From the NCBI RefSeq assembly GCF_000003855.2, contig NW_003101682.1, positions 7,757,551 through 7,821,550 on the forward strand: a stretch of DNA of 64,000 nt, read 5' to 3'. Under the pieces are notes generated by a model. The model was not told where the DNA came from and did not search any database. It saw only the letters and a program-made list of their open reading frames with translations. The DNA comes from Blastomyces gilchristii SLH14081. Taxonomy: Eukaryota; Ascomycota; Eurotiomycetes; Onygenales; Ajellomycetaceae. The position numbers and the translations under genes were made by a program. Below are positions 12,255 to 25,488 of the stretch, in pieces; positions within the stretch are counted from its first letter, which is position 1; each line of letters starts with the position of its first letter.

Positions 12255-14562
12255 GTGTAAGAGGTCTACGCTAAATAGATCGGTATAATATTTATAGGTC
12301 TTATATAACAAAGAGAAAAACATTAGAGAAGGAAAAGAAAGATTATTATTATTATTCTTCAATTATAGATGTATGCAGTCAGAGACTATGACATCTACCT
12401 GAGAACTAAAAGTTCTCAGGGTTTTTCCTATATCTATAAAGTTAACTATTATACATTCATCAATTTCAGATATGCAAAATCAGAAAATTCCAGCCCAGAA
12501 TATAAAAACTGTTTACAAATTGCAGTATTTTAACATCTTCTGATACTTTGAAACCATTTGACATGACAAAAGAAAAGAGAACACAGTCTTTAAGATAGAC
12601 ACATTAAATAGATAGGTAGAAAAGAATAGAAAGAAAAAAGTAAAGTAAAATAATAAGAGACTGTAATGAAACAAATTATTGAAAGATAGTATATAGCTGT
12701 TTTAACAGACTATATCTGATCAATTTCCTCCTCTTCATATTCAGATATTTCTGAATTCAGTCATTTTCTTATAGCTGCTTGAGTTTCTGATAGAAAGTCT
12801 ATTAAGTATTGAATTCCTGTCTCAGTTGAGAATAAGAATCTCATATTTAATTGATTTAAATCATACTTCTCTTTCAATCTGTCTCTGAGACTATTGTATA
12901 ATGCACAGTGCATTACAATATACTCAGGATTCTCATTTGCATTGCAAAATGAGCATTCTATTGAATCAAATCTATCATCAAATCTTTGTATATAGGATTT
13001 GAAATAGCCATGTTCTAATTTCAGCTGTATTATAGATGAGAATATTTTCTTTTTACATTTAATTGAACAAGATTTCCACTTGGGTTTTGTTTCAAATCTT
13101 GAATAATGTATACTCTTCTTTTGTTTCTGCCCGCTTTCATTTCACTTGTCTAAATAAGATTCTTTTATTTTTCTCTTTATAAAAGACCAGGACACAATTT
13201 TTTGAATAGATCTGCTTAATTCTGAACCTTTTTTTACAGCTGAATCAGTCAATTTATTATCATGAATATTCATATGAGCAGGAACCCAGTGCAGATGAAT
13301 TATTAGCTTTGATATTCTTCTCTTTTGAATTTTTAAAATGAAGTTTAAGATCAGTTCAAGATTCATTTGATCATTATAAATCTGACTATTTCTAAGTCTT
13401 TTTAAAGCAGCTTGACTATCAGAGAATATTCATGCCTCTTTCAAACTATTTTCTCTTTTATGAGATTTTATTTCAATAAGTTTCAAAGCTTTCACTATTG
13501 CAAATAGTTCAGCATCAAAGACTTCAGATTCACAGCCTAGATTTCAGAAATCTGAGATAAAATTAATATTATCTTCAGTATAAGCAATGCCTGCACCTAA
13601 TCTATTCAAATTCTCATTTTTTGAGCCCTCTGAATAAATCAGAATAGAGTCTTTTATATTGATTGTAGAAATTCTCTTCAAATGCTGTTCATATTCTTTC
13701 TCTTTAGATAGTTCACTTATTTGCAAGTCTATGAGAGATTCAAGCTTTTCTCTTCAGAGAGATAACTTCTCATGATCAACTTTTTCAACATTTAAAGAAG
13801 AAAATTGATTTTTAATCAGTGAGCATAGTCTGTACAGTTGAGAAGGCATTTTCTTTGAAGAACTATTTTCATTTCAATCAAGAAATCTATTTCAATCCAG
13901 TTCATTTCCAGAGTTAACTGATGGAAATGAGGAAGAGACTCTTTCTCTGATTATATGATTTGAGCTCATCTTTATAACTCTCAGAGCATAGTTCATACAG
14001 GTCTTTTCAAATCTAATATCAGAAGAGGGAATTGAAGCTTCAATTTCCATTGCTTTAATAGGAGATGATTTGAATGCTCTCAGAATTCTTCTCAAAGCTC
14101 TGTTTTGCAGACTTTGAAAGAGTTCAGTGAAATTTCCTTGATTATTTCATCAAACTTAAACTTCATAATCAGCTACTGAGGTAATACAGGCTCTATATAA
14201 CTGTCTCATAGCCTGGAAGGATAGACCTCTCTCTGTATTTGATAGTCTGATAATGTTGTTCAATAGTCTTTCTGCCTTGACAGTTCTTTGTTGAATATGA
14301 TATTTAAAATTCAACTTGGAGTTTAAAGGAAAAGAAAGAGAAAGTGTGAGACTCAGTGATCAAAGTGAATATTTATACATGTATGTGATAACATATGCAG
14401 TGAGGCTTCGGGGCGGAAGAATCTATACATGTTCATGGCGGCCGAGAATCAGTGATCAAGAATGGCCGAGAATCAAAGTATACATGTTTGAGAATGAAGT
14501 GATTGGAATCTGTGAAGTGTAATGAAATAGTCTATATAATTGATCAGGTGCAGTCTGCTACA
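12255..14562 (-). repeat. Gypsy-2 3' LTR, split by LINE C
   Basis: LTR halves 12255-12341 and 14326-14562 around the 5'-truncated LINE C. It begins TGTAAGAGGTCTACGC and ends GTCTGCTACA, where the partner LTR has GCCCGCCACA: two C-to-T changes have hit its GC-rich end. The polypurine tract on the minus strand just inside is AAAGAGAGGGACTAA. Confidence 0.85.
12342..14325 (-). mobile_element. LINE copy C, 5'-truncated Tad1-type element
   Basis: 1,984-bp LINE fragment with a 13-bp TSD AAGGAAAAGAAAG (12329-12341, 14326-14338). The (AAT)n tail is at 12342 and the 5' end is truncated in the region after the RT catalytic box, as is usual for target-primed reverse transcription. Recognisable parts on the minus strand: RRILRAFKSSPIKAM (near 14,095), RNase H start ILIYSEGSK (near 13,640; canonical YTDGSK), LHWVPAHMNI (near 13,290; the second RNase H block), and a finger CSFCNANENPEYIVMHC near 12,950. 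It is the least mutated of the three LINE copies in this part, with open frames of 60-74 codons. Confidence 0.87.
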
Positions 14563-17500
14563 TTAGTCCCTCTCTTTCAGAAGCAGTTTTCATCAGTCAA
14601 GAACTGCTATTTCAGATAATACAGAACTCAGAGTTCAGGTCAGTTAATTATAGCTGACTCATTTCACAAGATATTATCAGTCACAGTCACAGAGTCTCTT
14701 ATTAAGAATATTCTCAGTCTCTCACTCAAGCTCATTATCTTCTTCTATGATGCCTGGCAGCTGTCAGTTGAAAGTCAGTTGAAAAGAGAACAGATCAGTG
14801 ACAGTGCAGCAGAGCAAGCTTGTATAAAAAACATCATGAATGTCTGATAATATGTTAAGACAGTAGTTATGACTATCTAGAACTTCTATCACTTTATACT
14901 TAACATGGCAGTAATTCAGTGTATGAGATGAATATGTGATTCATATATTCTTAAGATTCAATAACACTAAGTCTTCTATCTTATATTATTCAGCAGAGTC
15001 TCAGTGAACATTGATTTAATTCTCTTGATCTTGTTTCACAGTTGTCATGAAGACTTCTGCTCAGTCACAGATATCTCAGAGTTTTATTACTATATTATCA
15101 GCAATCTGAATCAGACTGCAGAGGTTCAGTGTGAACTGTGTAATCTCTAGAAGATTCAACATCTTCATGTGATAACTGTGTGTAAGAGAGAACAGGCTTA
15201 TATCTGTTAAAACAGCATCTCATTCATTGATAGTAATCTCTGTATATAGAAGCAGAGTATGTCAATCATCTTATAAGTAATTGCAGAACTTACAGAGATA
15301 ATTCTTTACACTCTGAATTATTCATTCTGATGTATTATTAGTCTCAGAGTGATAGATAGTTAACAGATAGCATATAATCTTGAGAACTTGACAGATTCTT
15401 ATTCAGATTGTACTTATGAATTAACAGCTCTGATCTAATACTATAGATCTCAGCAATTCATATATTTAATAGAACAGACTCTATAGAAAAGCTTCAGTGA
15501 CTTATTCAGTATTTATCTTATCACAAGATTTTAATATTATATCTTTGCTCAATTGATTCACAATGATCAGAATGTTTCTACAACTCTTACTCTTAAAGAG
15601 ATTAATAGTAAAGTCAATTATCATATCTTATCAGATTCTATCAGAGATATCAAGCAGTTTCAGCAGATCTTTTCTATGATTCTTTCACAAGATAATGAAA
15701 GAACATCAGTTGCAGTTTCAAACAAAATATCTGATGCTATTTAATATCTCAGATCAGTAGAATTCTTAAGAGATTATTCAATATAGTTATTCACAGTCTG
15801 AATAACTGATTATATGTGAATCATGCATCTCTTGCATTATTCAGATATGTAAGAGTTCAAAGTGAGAGACTCAGTGTTATTCATAGAATTGTAGAGTATT
15901 ACTGTTATCTATTGAACATTCTGAGATGTCAGTCTTTATATGTAATTCTGAGAAGAATCAAGATACTTTTTATTATACTACTTCAGTGAAAGTTTAAAGA
16001 AGTTCATTGATCTGAGCTGCTGTATATCACAGTTCATTCAGTGTAGATTTGAAAGAAGTTGAGATATCAGTAACAGCTCTAATCAGAGAAGTATGTATAG
16101 TGTCATGAACTGTTTCATCTTGATTAACTAATATCTTCAGATTCAAGAGTCAGTGCTCTCAGTTCATTCAGTGAGTATCTGTTACATTGAATAGCATATC
16201 TTGCTCTCATCATGAGAGAGCATCTATCATCAAGTTCTGACTGTCAGATCAGTAGTGTATTGTAAAATGAAAGTGGCTTAAAAACTCAGATCATCACATC
16301 TGTTATTCAGTGAGTTTACAGATAGTTGTAAAGTACTTGAGATTCTTATAATCTGTGATTATCTCAAATTCAGAGATACTTCAGAGATTGAAGTCTCATT
16401 CTTCTAGACAGTGTATAATTATAAGAAGTTTCTTATCATAGATCTCATAGTTATATTCAGCAGAACTCAGTTTCTTAAACATGAAGATACATAATTATAA
16501 GACATCTTCATCATTATATTACAATATAGCTTCTTCTGTGATATAATCAGAGAAATCAGCTTCAACAACTGTTTTATAATCAGGATTAAATATTATAAGT
16601 AGAGAAGTGTTGATAAACATCTTCTTCATCTATATAAATGCAGCTTCAGTGTCTGCTGATCATTAAAATACTGAGTTCTTCTTAGTAAGTTCTGTAAGTG
16701 ATCTAGCAATATATGAGAAGTTTTATATAAATTATTAATAGAAGTTAGTAAATCTGATGAAGCTTTGTACATCTTTCACAGTATATAAAGCCTTTCATTC
16801 AAGAATAGCAGAGACCTTCTCAGAATTCATTCAGATTCTCTTACCAGCTTCTATGATAAAGTCTAGATATTTTATACTTTTAATCTTAAAATCATACTTA
16901 TCTATGTCTATCAGTAGTTCTGCTTTCTGTAGCTGTTATAATATCTTTCACACATATTCTTGATATTCTTTTCTGAATTCATCAGTGAAGATGAGAATGT
17001 CATTAAAATATGTAGATGTGAATTCATCAAGAAAATCTTGAAATACTCAGTTGATATACTTCTGAAATGTACTGAGAGTGTTAGTCAGTTCAAAGAATGT
17101 GACTACTTATTCAAAGAGATCATATTATGTTCAGAATACTGTAAGTTACTCATCTTCTTCAGTGATGTGAATCTTATGAAATGCAGTGATGACATCTAAC
17201 TTTATAAATCATTGAGCTTGTTTAATATGAGTTAGAGTTTCATTGATAAAAGATAAAGAATAACAGTTCTTCTTCATTAATCTATTCAATTCTTAATAAT
17301 TCATGCAGAACTGAAGTTCTTTATCTGGTTTCTTTACAAAGAGAATAGAGGCTGCAGTAAAAGAGTTGCTAATATATATGAATTCTTTATTCAACAGATT
17401 ATTGAGTGTCTTTTAAAGAAGAAGAAGTTCATCTTAGAACATGTTATAAAGAGAATTTCATAATAATTCAGAGTTCTTGCTATTCTTCTTTTTTAACTTG

Positions 17501-19652
17501 ATACTGTGATTCACTTCTGAACCTTGTAAGAGAGATAGATTTATAGCATTATTATCTTATCAGAAGATATCTAGATATTCATAATATTATTAAAAGAGTT
17601 TCATATGAGAATCTGTTATTGTAATGTGAAATAACTTTTCTAGAGTCTTTTTGATATCAGTCAGACTGATGAAATAGATTGATACATGATTCTGCTATCA
17701 GTGATTCTTTCAGCAACTTCTTTTTCTGAGTATTTCATAGTTTTTGACAGAGATCTGTGTCAGATTCATAGTCTTGTGAATATCATCCTCATGAACTCTA
17801 TCATTGTTAGAGAATATTAAACTTCTGTTTCAAGTATTTAATAAGATATCTTGTTCAGATAGTCAGACAAGTTCTAATATAAGATTATAATCAAGATTAT
17901 CAACTTCATATGTGTAGACATCTTCATGCTGATGTTCTCTGATATCTATGTTTAGTTTTATCATGTAATAAGTGCAAACATCTTTTGAATCATTGAATTG
18001 TACAAGAAGTCAGAGTTTTGATAAGAAAATATACTGATGATTATAATATCTTATGACTGAAGATTTTATCATTGCATAGTGATATAGACTGCTGTCTATC
18101 ATGACTTTCATATTATACATATTATTAATCACAGTAGATACAAGAATTGTATTCATTGTCATTTTCTCTTCAAATTATTATCATCTGATCTCTTCAAGCT
18201 TCTGTTTGTGAATTTGAATAGAAGCTAATCTTTTCTCTGTTTCATTGAGACATTCCCATAGTTATCTTCTGAATCTTCTTTCAATGCAATGTGATTAGTG
18301 CAGACAGGCACTGATTCATTCTTTGAGTAAGAAGACACTGATCTTTCTCTTGAGTGAGAAGGCACATAGGTCAATTGATAGTTGAAAGCAATGTGTTCTG
18401 ATCAGTTACAGTTGATACATACTTCACATTAACATTGATTAGCGACTTCTTCAGAAGTGATCCCAGGGACTCAGAAGCCTGTTTGAATGACAGAAACTCT
18501 TGCTTATGTATAGGCATTTGAATCTACTCAGTTCATGATATCTGCATCATTACTGTTACTTCTCTTCAGTGCGGGTGTATGAGTAACTGAGATATAACAT
18601 CTTCTGTCACTGTTCTGTATACTCTTGAGCTTGATAAGACAGTCATTCAATGTTCAGAGCTGTGTGCAGAAGCCTTCATAAGTTAAGTCTTTATTTATAC
18701 TTATGAGAGTCTGTAAGACTTTGAAAGTTAATGTCTTCTTGAGCATGCTAATCTTCATTCAATTCTCTTAAGATTGATCACCTGCTTCTAAGATCTTGAT
18801 GTTGAGGTCAGGGATGAATGTTGTAAGAGAAGTATTTCTCTGTCAGATACTCTGTAACTAATCTAATGTCTTCTGTTGCATAGCAGTGTCTTAGAACAGA
18901 ACATCAAGATATTTCATAATGTTATTAGGCATTTGTAACACTGGTTCACATGCTTTCATTCATGAATGAAACTTCTGTTTCATGCAATTCTTCAATCATT
19001 TATTGATATATCAATCTTGATTGATTAATGAACTGATGGCATCTTCATCTACACTCAGTTTCATGAGCATTTCCATTCTTCATGATGAGTAGAGAGTGAG
19101 ATTGAAAGTATTGAAATATGCAGAAGTATCTAAGCATTCTTTCAGCGCTTTTATATTTAATTCTGTAGATGTTGAAATTGCATGAGTTCTTTGTTGAGTT
19201 AATTGTTAAATCTCTTCATATTGAAGTTATTAAGTTGCATGTATATCAGCTATCTGTTACTGTTGTAATTTCAACATTACTTGAAGCCACTGTGATATTG
19301 CTTCTATGCTCATGTTCAAGAGTTCTCTTATATTGTCATTAGACATGTTGTTCATTGAGTGTATGATATCTGTGAAATCTTGAAGAAGTGTAATTGTATG
19401 ACTATCTCATATGTCTGAGTGTCAGAACTCTCAGGTCTTTCACTGATATTCTCTTTGTAAGATCTTATTACAGGGCCAGGGTGACTGATGAGCAAGCTTC
19501 TATCTAGAGACTCAGTGTCTGCTTTAACTGATTGTTTCTCTTTCTTACACATTGTTACATGTTTAAATATCTCTCAATAAATAATTCTTTCTAATGAGGA
19601 GATGATACATGAATAATTGTTTCTAATAAGAAGATGATGAACATTTTCCTAG
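14563..19652 (-). pseudogene. Gypsy-2 gag-pol (broken)
   Basis: Minus strand from the gag ATG at 19552 (MCKKEKQSVKADTES), 100 bp inside the 5' LTR. Domains in order: gag with a CCHC zinc knuckle near 18,440-18,400 (CINCN*SEHIAFN, last Cys lost); RT at about 17,360-16,980 (LFVKKPDKELQFC, KLDVITAFHKI, and YFNDILIF in place of YLDDILIY, so the first catalytic Asp is Asn); RNase H with NYEIYDKKLL near 16,440; integrase near 15,600-15,150 (YHSET, KNYLCKFCNYL); chromodomain near 14,760-14,640 (YLVK*VSYN). The order RT-RNase H-IN-chromodomain defines a Ty3/Gypsy chromovirus. Stops are frequent, mostly TGG turned to TGA or TAG. Confidence 0.82.
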
Positions 19653-19962
19653 TGTAAGAGGCCTACACTGAATAGATCAGTATAATATTTATAGGTCTTA
19701 TATAACAAAGAGAAAAATGTTAGAGAAGAAAAAGAAAGAGAAAGTGTGAGGATCAGTAATTGAAGTGGATATTTATACATGTATGTGGTGATGTATGTGA
19801 TGGGGCTTCAGGGCGGAAGAATCTATACGCATTCGTGGCGGCCGAGAATCGGTGATTGAGAATGGCTGAGAATCAGAGCATACATGTTCGAGAATGAAGC
19901 AGTTGAAATCTGTGAAGTGTAATGAAATAGTCTATATGATTGATCGGGCGCAGCCCGCCACA
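19653..19962 (-). repeat. Gypsy-2 5' LTR
   Basis: 310-bp LTR, plus strand TGTAAGAGGCC to GCCCGCCACA. It contains a CGGGCGCAGCCCG hairpin at its right end and a GTGGCGGCCGAGAATCGG stretch that escaped mutation. It matches 12255-12341 plus 14326-14562. Confidence 0.9.
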
Positions 19963-22900
19963 CATAGTTGCATTTGACAGAACTCAGTTTCTTAGATATA
20001 AAGATGCATGATTATAAGACATCTTTATCATTATATTGTAATATAGCTCTCTCTGTAATATAGTTAGAGAAGTCAGCTTTAACAACTGTTTCATAATCAG
20101 AATTAAATGTCATTAGTAGAGAGATATTAATAAACATCTTCTTCATCTGTGTGAATACAGCTTCAGTGTCTGCTAATCACTGAAATACTAAGTTCTTTCT
20201 GATGAGTTCTGTAAGTGATCTTATAATATCTGAGAAGTTTTGTATAAATCACTGATAGGAGTTAGCAAATCTGATGAAAGTTTATACATCTTTCACACTA
20301 TGTGAAGCTTCTCATTCAAGAATAATAAACACTTTCTCAGAATTCATTTGAATTCTCTTGCCAGCTTCTATGATAAAACCTAGATATTTGATACTCTTGA
20401 CTTCAAAGTCATACTTGTCAATATCTATTAATAGTTCTGCTTCTCATAATTATTGTAATACTCTTTGCATATGTTCTTGATATTCTTTTCTGAACTCATC
20501 AGTGAAGATGAGAATGTTATCAAGATATGTAGATATAAATTCATTAAGGAAATTCTGAAGTACTCAGTTAATATACTTCTGAAATGTACTGAGAGTATTA
20601 ATCAGTTCAAAGAGTGTAACTATTTATTCAAAGAGATTATAATATGTTCAGAATACTGTAAGTCATTCATCTTCTTCAGTGATATAAATTTTATAAAACA
20701 CAGTAATAATATCTAGTTTTTGTAAATTATTAAGCTTGTCTGATGTGAGCTAGAGTTTCATTAATAAGAGATAAAGAATAGCAGTTCTTCTTGATTAATC
20801 TGTTCAATTCTTGATAGTTCACACAGAATCAGAGTTCTTTATCTGATTTCTTTGCAAAGAGAATAGAAGCTGCAGTGAAAGAGTTATTAATATATATAAA
20901 TTTCTTATTCAACAGATCATTGAGTGTCTTCTGAAGAAGAAGAAGTTCATCTCAAGACATATTATAAAGAGAGTCTTATGATGACTTAGAATTCTTATTA
21001 TTCTTCTTTTCTAACTTGATACTGTGATTCACTTCTGAGTCTTGTAAGAAGAGTAAATTTGTACTATTATCTTATCAGATGATATCTAGATATTCATGAT
21101 ATTATTAAGAGAGTTTTGTATGAGAATCTGTTATTATAGTACAGAATAACTTCTCTAGAGCTTTCTTAATATCAGTCAGACTGATGAAATAGATTGTTAT
21201 ATAATTCTACTATCAGCAATCTTTTCAGTAACCTTCTTTTCAGAGCATTTCATAGATGTTAACAGAGATCTGTATCAGATTTATAGTCTTATAAATGTCA
21301 TCTTCATAAACTCTATTATTGTTAGGAAATATTAAGCTCCTGTTTCAAGTGATCAATAAGATGTCTTATTCAGATAGTCAGATAAGTTCTAATATAAGAT
21401 TATAATTGAGATTATCAACTTCATATATATAGACATCTTCATATTGATATTCTCTGACATCTATATTCAACTTCATTATGTAACAGATACAAATATCTTT
21501 TAAGTCATTAAATTCTGCAAGAAGTCAGTGTTTTGATAAGAGAATACACTGAAGATTGTAATATCTTACAACTGAAGATTTAATTATTGTATAATAACAT
21601 AGATCACTGTCTATCATGACTTTCATATTATACATGTTATCAATCACAGTAGATACAAGAATCACATTCATTGTCATTTTCTTCTCAAATTATTGAGATC
21701 TGATCTCTTCAAGCTTCTGTTTGTGAATTTGAATAGAAGCTAATCTTTTCCCTGTTTCATCAGAGTATTCTCATAGTTATCTTCTAAATCTTTCTTTCAT
21801 GCAATGTGATTGATGCAGACAGACACTAATTCATTCTTTGAGTAAGAAGGCATATAGACTGATTGATAGTTGAAAGCAATGTGTTCTGATCAGTTACAGT
21901 TAATACACACTTCTTATTAACATTGATCAGTGACTTCTTCAGAAGTAATCTTAGAAACTCAGAAGTCTGTTCAGACAGCAGAGACTCTTACTTATACATA
22001 GACATTCAAGTCTACTCAGTTCAGAGCATCTGTGTCATTGTTGTTATTTCTCAGTGCAGATGTATGAGTAACTGAGATGTAATATCTTCTATCACTGTTC
22101 TGTATACTCTTGAGCTTGATAAGACAGTTATTCAATATCTTGAGTTGTACACAGAAACCTTCATAAGTCTGATCTTCATTTACACTTATGAGAGTCTGTA
22201 AGAGTTTGAAAGTTAATACCTTCTTACATATACTAATCTTCATTTAATTCTCTCAAGATTGATCATCTGCTTCTAGAATCTTGATATCAAAGTCAGAAAT
22301 GAATGTTGTGAGAGAAGTATTTCTCTATCAGATACTCTGTAATCAATCTATACTTTCTGTTGTATGACAGTGTCTTGGAACAGAATATTAAGATGTTTGA
22401 TGATATTATCAGGCATTTGCAATGCTTGTTCACATGCTTTTATTCATGAATGAAACTTCTGTTTTGCATAATTCTTCAATCATTCATTAATATATTAATC
22501 TTGATTGATTAGTGAACTGATGACATCTTCATCTACACTTAGTTTTATAAGTATTTTCAATCTTCATGATGAGTAGAGAGTGAGATCAGAAGTATTGAAA
22601 TATGTAGAAGTATCTAAGCATTTCTTCAGTGTTTATATTATGTTTATATTTAATTCTGTCAGTGTTGAAATTGTCTGTGCAGAGATTTCTTATTGAGACA
22701 ATTATTAAATCTCTTTATATTGATGTTGTTGAGTCACATGCATATCAGCTATCTATTACTGTTGTAATTTCAACATTACTCAGAGCCACTGTGGTACTGC
22801 ATTTATACTTGTATTCAAGAGTTCTCTCATATTATCAGTAGATATAGCTGTATCATTCATCAGATGTGTGCAATTGTATGAATATCTTATACATCTATAT

Positions 22901-23123
22901 CAGAACTCTTAGATCTTTCACTGATATTCTCTTTGTAAGATCTTGTTCTCTTTGTAAGATCTTGTTACAGAGTCAGAGTAACTGATGAGCAAGTTTCTAT
23001 CTGAGAACTCAGTGTTCACTTAACTGTTTAATCATTTCTCTATTTCTTACACATTGTTACACATTCAGATATCTTCTCAATGAATAATTGTTTCTAAGAA
23101 GAAGACAATGAACATTTTTCAAG
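19963..23123 (-). pseudogene. Gypsy-1 gag, protease region and RT (broken)
   Basis: 5' half of Gypsy-1 on the minus strand, from a gag ATG at 23054 just inside the 5' LTR to the Gypsy-2 insertion in RNase H. The CCHC knuckle lies near 21,935-21,890, and RT spans about 20,890-20,480 by alignment with Gypsy-2. Downstream of the knuckle it holds a single copy of the 27-bp unit that is repeated in the other gag copies. Heavily broken by stops and lacking any long open frame. Confidence 0.8.
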
Positions 23124-23392
23124 TATAAGAGGCCTACACTGAATAGATCAGTATAATATTTATAGATCTTATATAACAAAGTGAAAAATGTTAGAGAAGA
23201 AAAGAAAGAGAAAGTGTGAGAATCAGCAATCAGAGTGAATATTTATACGTGTACATAGTGAAGCTTCAGAGCGGAAGAACAGGAATTTCATGAGTTTTTC
23301 AGCTGAGAATTGACCGGGAATCGGAGCTTTCAGCGGGATCTATGAAGTGTAATGAAATAGTCTATATAATTGATCGGGCGCAGCCCGCCACA
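23124..23392 (-). repeat. Gypsy-1 5' LTR
   Basis: 269-bp LTR. The first dinucleotide step has changed (TATAAGAGG for TGTAAGAGG), and the right end keeps the GC-rich GATCGGGCGCAGCCCGCCACA context. It is followed by the TSD TGAGT and then LINE A. Confidence 0.9.
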
Positions 23393-25488
23393 TGAGTTAA
23401 TTCACGTTTTTCCAAGATTCAATGAGAAAAACCTAAGTCTAACTCTTTTGAATAAAGAGATTAAACTCAGTGTGAATGTCAAATGACTAGAAGTATGGTT
23501 AAACTTCAAGTTGAATTTTAAACATCATATTCAACAAAGAATCATCAAGGCAGAGAGACTACTGAATAGTGTAATCAGACTATCAAATACTGAGAGAGGT
23601 CTATTCTTTCAGACTATGAGACAATTATACATAGTCTGTATCATCTCAGTAGCTGATTATGAAGTTTAAGTTTGATGAAATAATCAAGATAATTTCACTG
23701 AACTCTTTCAAAGTCTATAAAACAGAGCTTTGAGAAGAATTCTGAGAGCATTTAAATCATCTTCTATTAAAGCAATGAAAATTGAAGCTTCAATTTCATC
23801 TTCTGCTATTCAATTTGAAAAGACCTGCATGAACTATACTCTGAGAGTCATGAAGATGAGCTTAAATTATATAATCAGAGAAAGAGTCTCTTCTTCATTT
23901 TCATTAATTAACTCAGAAAATGAACTGGATTGAAATAGATTTCTTAATTGAAATAAGAATAGTGCTTCAAAGAAAATGCTCTCTTAACTGTATAGACTAT
24001 ATTCACTGATCAAAAATCAATTTTCTTCATTAAATATTGAGAAAATTGATCATGAGAAGATATCTCTCTGAAGAGAAAAGCTGAAATCTCTCATAGACTT
24101 ATAAATAAGTGAACTATCTAAAGAGAGAGAATGTGAACAGTATTTAAAGTAGATCTCTACAATCAATATAAAAGACTCTATTCTGATTTACTCAGATGAG
24201 TCAAAAAATGAGAGTTTGAACACATTAGATACAGACATTGCTTACACTAAAGATAATATCAATTTCATCTCAGATTTCTGAAATTTGAGCTGTGAATCTG
24301 AAGTCTTTGATGCTGAACTATTTATAATAGTAAAAGCTTTCAAAGTTATTGAGATAAAATCTTATAAAAGAGAAAATAACTTGAAAGAGATATGAATATT
24401 CTCTGATAGTCAAGCTGCTTTAAAAAGACTTAAAAATAGTCAGATTTATAGTGATTAAATGAATCTTGAACTGATTTTAAATTCTATTATAAAGATTTAA
24501 AAAAGAAGATTATTAAAACTGATAATTCATTTACACTGAGTTCCTGCTTATATGAATATTTATGACAATGAATTGACTGATTCAGCAGCTAAAAAGAGTT
24601 CAGAATTAGACAGATCTATTCAAAAAACAGTGTTCTGATCTTTGATAAAGAGAAAGATAAAAGAATCTTATTTAAATAAGTGAAATGAAAGCTGGCAGAA
24701 ACAAAAGAATAGTGTATATTATTCAAGATTTGAGATAAAACCTAAGTGAAAATCTTGTTGAATTAAATGTAAAAAGAAAATATTCTCATCTGTTATTCAG
24801 CTGAAACTAGAACATGATTATTTCAAATCTTATATACAAATATTTGATGATAAATTTGATTCAACAGAATGCTCATTCTGTAATACAAATGAAAATTCTG
24901 AGTATATTATAATGCATTGTGTATTATATAATAGTCTCAGAGTCAGATTAAAAGAGAAGTATAATTTAAATCAATTAAATATAAGATTCTTATTCTCAAC
25001 TGAGACAGGAATTAAATATCTAATAGACTTTCTATCAGACACTTAACCAGTTACAAGAAAACAGCTGAATTCAGAAGTATCTGAATATGAAGAGATGGAA
25101 ATTGATTGAATATAGTCTGTTAAAACAGCTATACACTATCTTTTAATAATTTTAATTTATTATAGTCTCTCTTTACTTTACTTTTTCTTTTTATTCTTTT
25201 CTATCTATTTATTTAATATGTTTATCTTTAAGACTGTATTCTCTTTTCTTTTATTATGATATTATCAAATAATTTCAAAGTATCAGAAGATGTTAAAATA
25301 CTGCAATTTATAAACAGTTTTTGTATTCTGAGCTAGAATTTTCTGATTTTGTATATCTGAAATTGATAAATGTATAATAGTTAACTTTATAGATATAGGA
25401 AAAACTCTGAGAACTAAAAGTTCTCAGGTAGATGTCATAGTCTCTGACTGTATACATCTACAAATGAAAAATAATAATAATAATAATA
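23393..25488 (+). mobile_element. LINE copy A, 3' segment
   Basis: Continuation of the LINE A of 1-1945 after removal of Gypsy-1. It carries the post-RT region (RRILRAFKSSSIKAM at 23,730), RNase H (ILIYSDESK near 24,180; LHxVPAYMNI near 24,530), a C-terminal finger CSFCNTNENSEYIIMHC near 24,870, and a 3' UTR with a 10-bp hairpin (AGAACTAAAAGTTCT) near 25,411, ending in an (AAT)n tail at 25,470-25,488. Frames are broken. Confidence 0.85.

Larger units (their letters stand above)
12255..19962 (-). mobile_element. Gypsy-2, Ty3/Gypsy chromovirus inserted in Gypsy-1
   Basis: Flanked by the 5-bp TSD CATAG (12250-12254, 19963-19967); removing it restores the RNase H coding region of Gypsy-1. The coding strand is minus: 5' LTR 19653-19962, gag from an ATG at 19552, pol, chromodomain, and 3' LTR from 14562 down to 12255, which is itself split by LINE C. 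Without LINE C it is about 5.7 kb. Its 310-bp LTR is longer than that of Gypsy-1. It retains CG-rich spots in the LTR and so is probably less mutated than its host element. Confidence 0.88.
1946..23392 (-). mobile_element. Gypsy-1, Ty3/Gypsy chromovirus, full span with nested insertions
   Basis: LTR retrotransposon bounded by the 5-bp TSD TGAGT (1941-1945 and 23393-23397), which rejoins LINE A exactly. Its coding strand is minus: the 5' LTR is the right one (23124-23392), then gag, RT, RNase H, integrase and a C-terminal chromodomain, and the 3' LTR is at left (1946-2217). The interior is split twice, by Gypsy-2 (12255-19962) and by LINE B (2713-10855). Every frame is broken. With the insertions removed the element is about 5.6 kb. 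Its 272/269-bp LTRs match the subfamily of Gypsy-4 and differ from the longer LTRs of Gypsy-2 and Gypsy-3. Confidence 0.88.

Noticed and set aside
16757..17199. Plus-strand open frames of 68 and 79 codons, repeated at 20,465, 31,644 and 31,856
   Set aside because: They are antisense to the Gypsy RT; the minus strand carries the recognisable RT motifs.
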